Below are positions 63,726 through 64,000 of a stretch of 64,000 nucleotides of DNA, piece after piece (positions within the stretch are counted from its first letter, which is position 1; every line of letters begins with the position of its first letter). The stretch covers positions 473,501 to 537,500 of the forward strand of contig JARFJB010002192.1 in NCBI GenBank assembly GCA_036346205.1, read 5' to 3'. Made by a program: the position numbers and the translations under genes. Below the pieces are notes generated by a model, which was given only the letters and a program-made list of their open reading frames with translations, had not been told where the DNA came from and did not search any database. This DNA is from Vesta saturnalis. Lineage: Eukaryota > Arthropoda > Insecta > Coleoptera > Lampyridae.

Positions 63726-64000
63726 ACACACACGCGCACGCGCACGCGCACAAGCGCACGCGCACAAGCGCACGCACACGCACACGCACACGCACACGCA
63801 CACGGACACGGACACAGACACGCACACGCACACGCACACGCACACGCAAACGCACACGCACACGGACACGCACACGGACACGCACACGCACACGGACACG
63901 GACACGGACACGGACACGGACACGGACACGGACACGGACACGTACACGGACACGGACACGGACACGGACACGTACACGGACACGGACACGGACACGGACA

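Larger units (their letters stand above)
60838..64000. repeat. 3.2-kb C/A-rich array, runs off the window
   Basis: A (CA)n start passes into thousands of bases of the octamer CTCACACA with slips. It is broken by (CGCACA)n blocks at about 61577-61690 and 63500-63650, each followed by a unique island. It ends in CGCACA and then (CGGACA)n from about 63880 to the edge. No coding meaning is given to the frames in it. Confidence 0.97.

Overview
The window looks like arthropod, most likely insect, nuclear DNA. The sequence outside simple repeats is AT-rich and intron-like. It carries one recognisable host exon, for an adipokinetic-hormone-receptor-type GPCR on the minus strand at about 23.1-23.4 kb. 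The rest is mobile-element remains (Ty3/gypsy, mariner/Tc1, P-element/THAP9, MULE, Penelope-like, a DUF7869-type transposon protein, MITE-like foldbacks, tRNA-derived repeats) and very long simple-sequence arrays. There are no bacterial gene clusters, no rRNA and no CRISPR. The insect order cannot be settled from this window.

Layout: 0-5 kb has a small foldback element, a 0.67-kb GT/GTGC array that cuts a mariner-like transposase fossil, and an 840-bp foldback element. 7.3-9 kb has repeat family R1 and a 261-bp TIR element with a tRNA-like sequence inside it. 11.4-13 kb has a broken DUF7869-type protein. 16-21.6 kb has repeat R2 and remnants of Penelope, Tc1 and MULE elements. 22-23.4 kb has the GPCR exon with splice sites. 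23.8-28.3 kb is mostly G/T-rich arrays with higher-order structure. 29.8-30.9 kb has a mariner DNA-binding-domain fragment next to repeat R3. 32.5-43.3 kb is one nearly complete Ty3/gypsy retrotransposon (10.86 kb, 2.3-kb LTRs, minus orientation). 45.3-48.7 kb is a DD41D mariner with about 0.8-kb terminal inverted repeats, inserted in an R1 copy and rearranged on its left side. 50.6-55 kb is a THAP9/P-element transposase fossil with a plausible 2.5-kb intron. 55.2-56.4 kb has a second tRNA-containing repeat, a GT array and R2. 57.7-64 kb is mainly C/A-rich arrays with a second R3 copy between them.

The simple arrays cover about 9.2 kb (14% of the window). They are G/T-rich on the + strand up to 56 kb and C/A-rich from 57.7 kb on. 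They create many long open frames in several phases and on both strands, which I do not regard as genes.

I found no undescribed multi-gene system. The most informative observations are the palindromic rearrangement at the DD41D mariner (with its empty target site at 7.43 kb), a gag-TGA-pol arrangement in a young long-LTR gypsy element whose other frame breaks sit mostly in A/T homopolymers, the tRNA-like core inside a TIR element, and the higher-order organisation of the GT/CA arrays.
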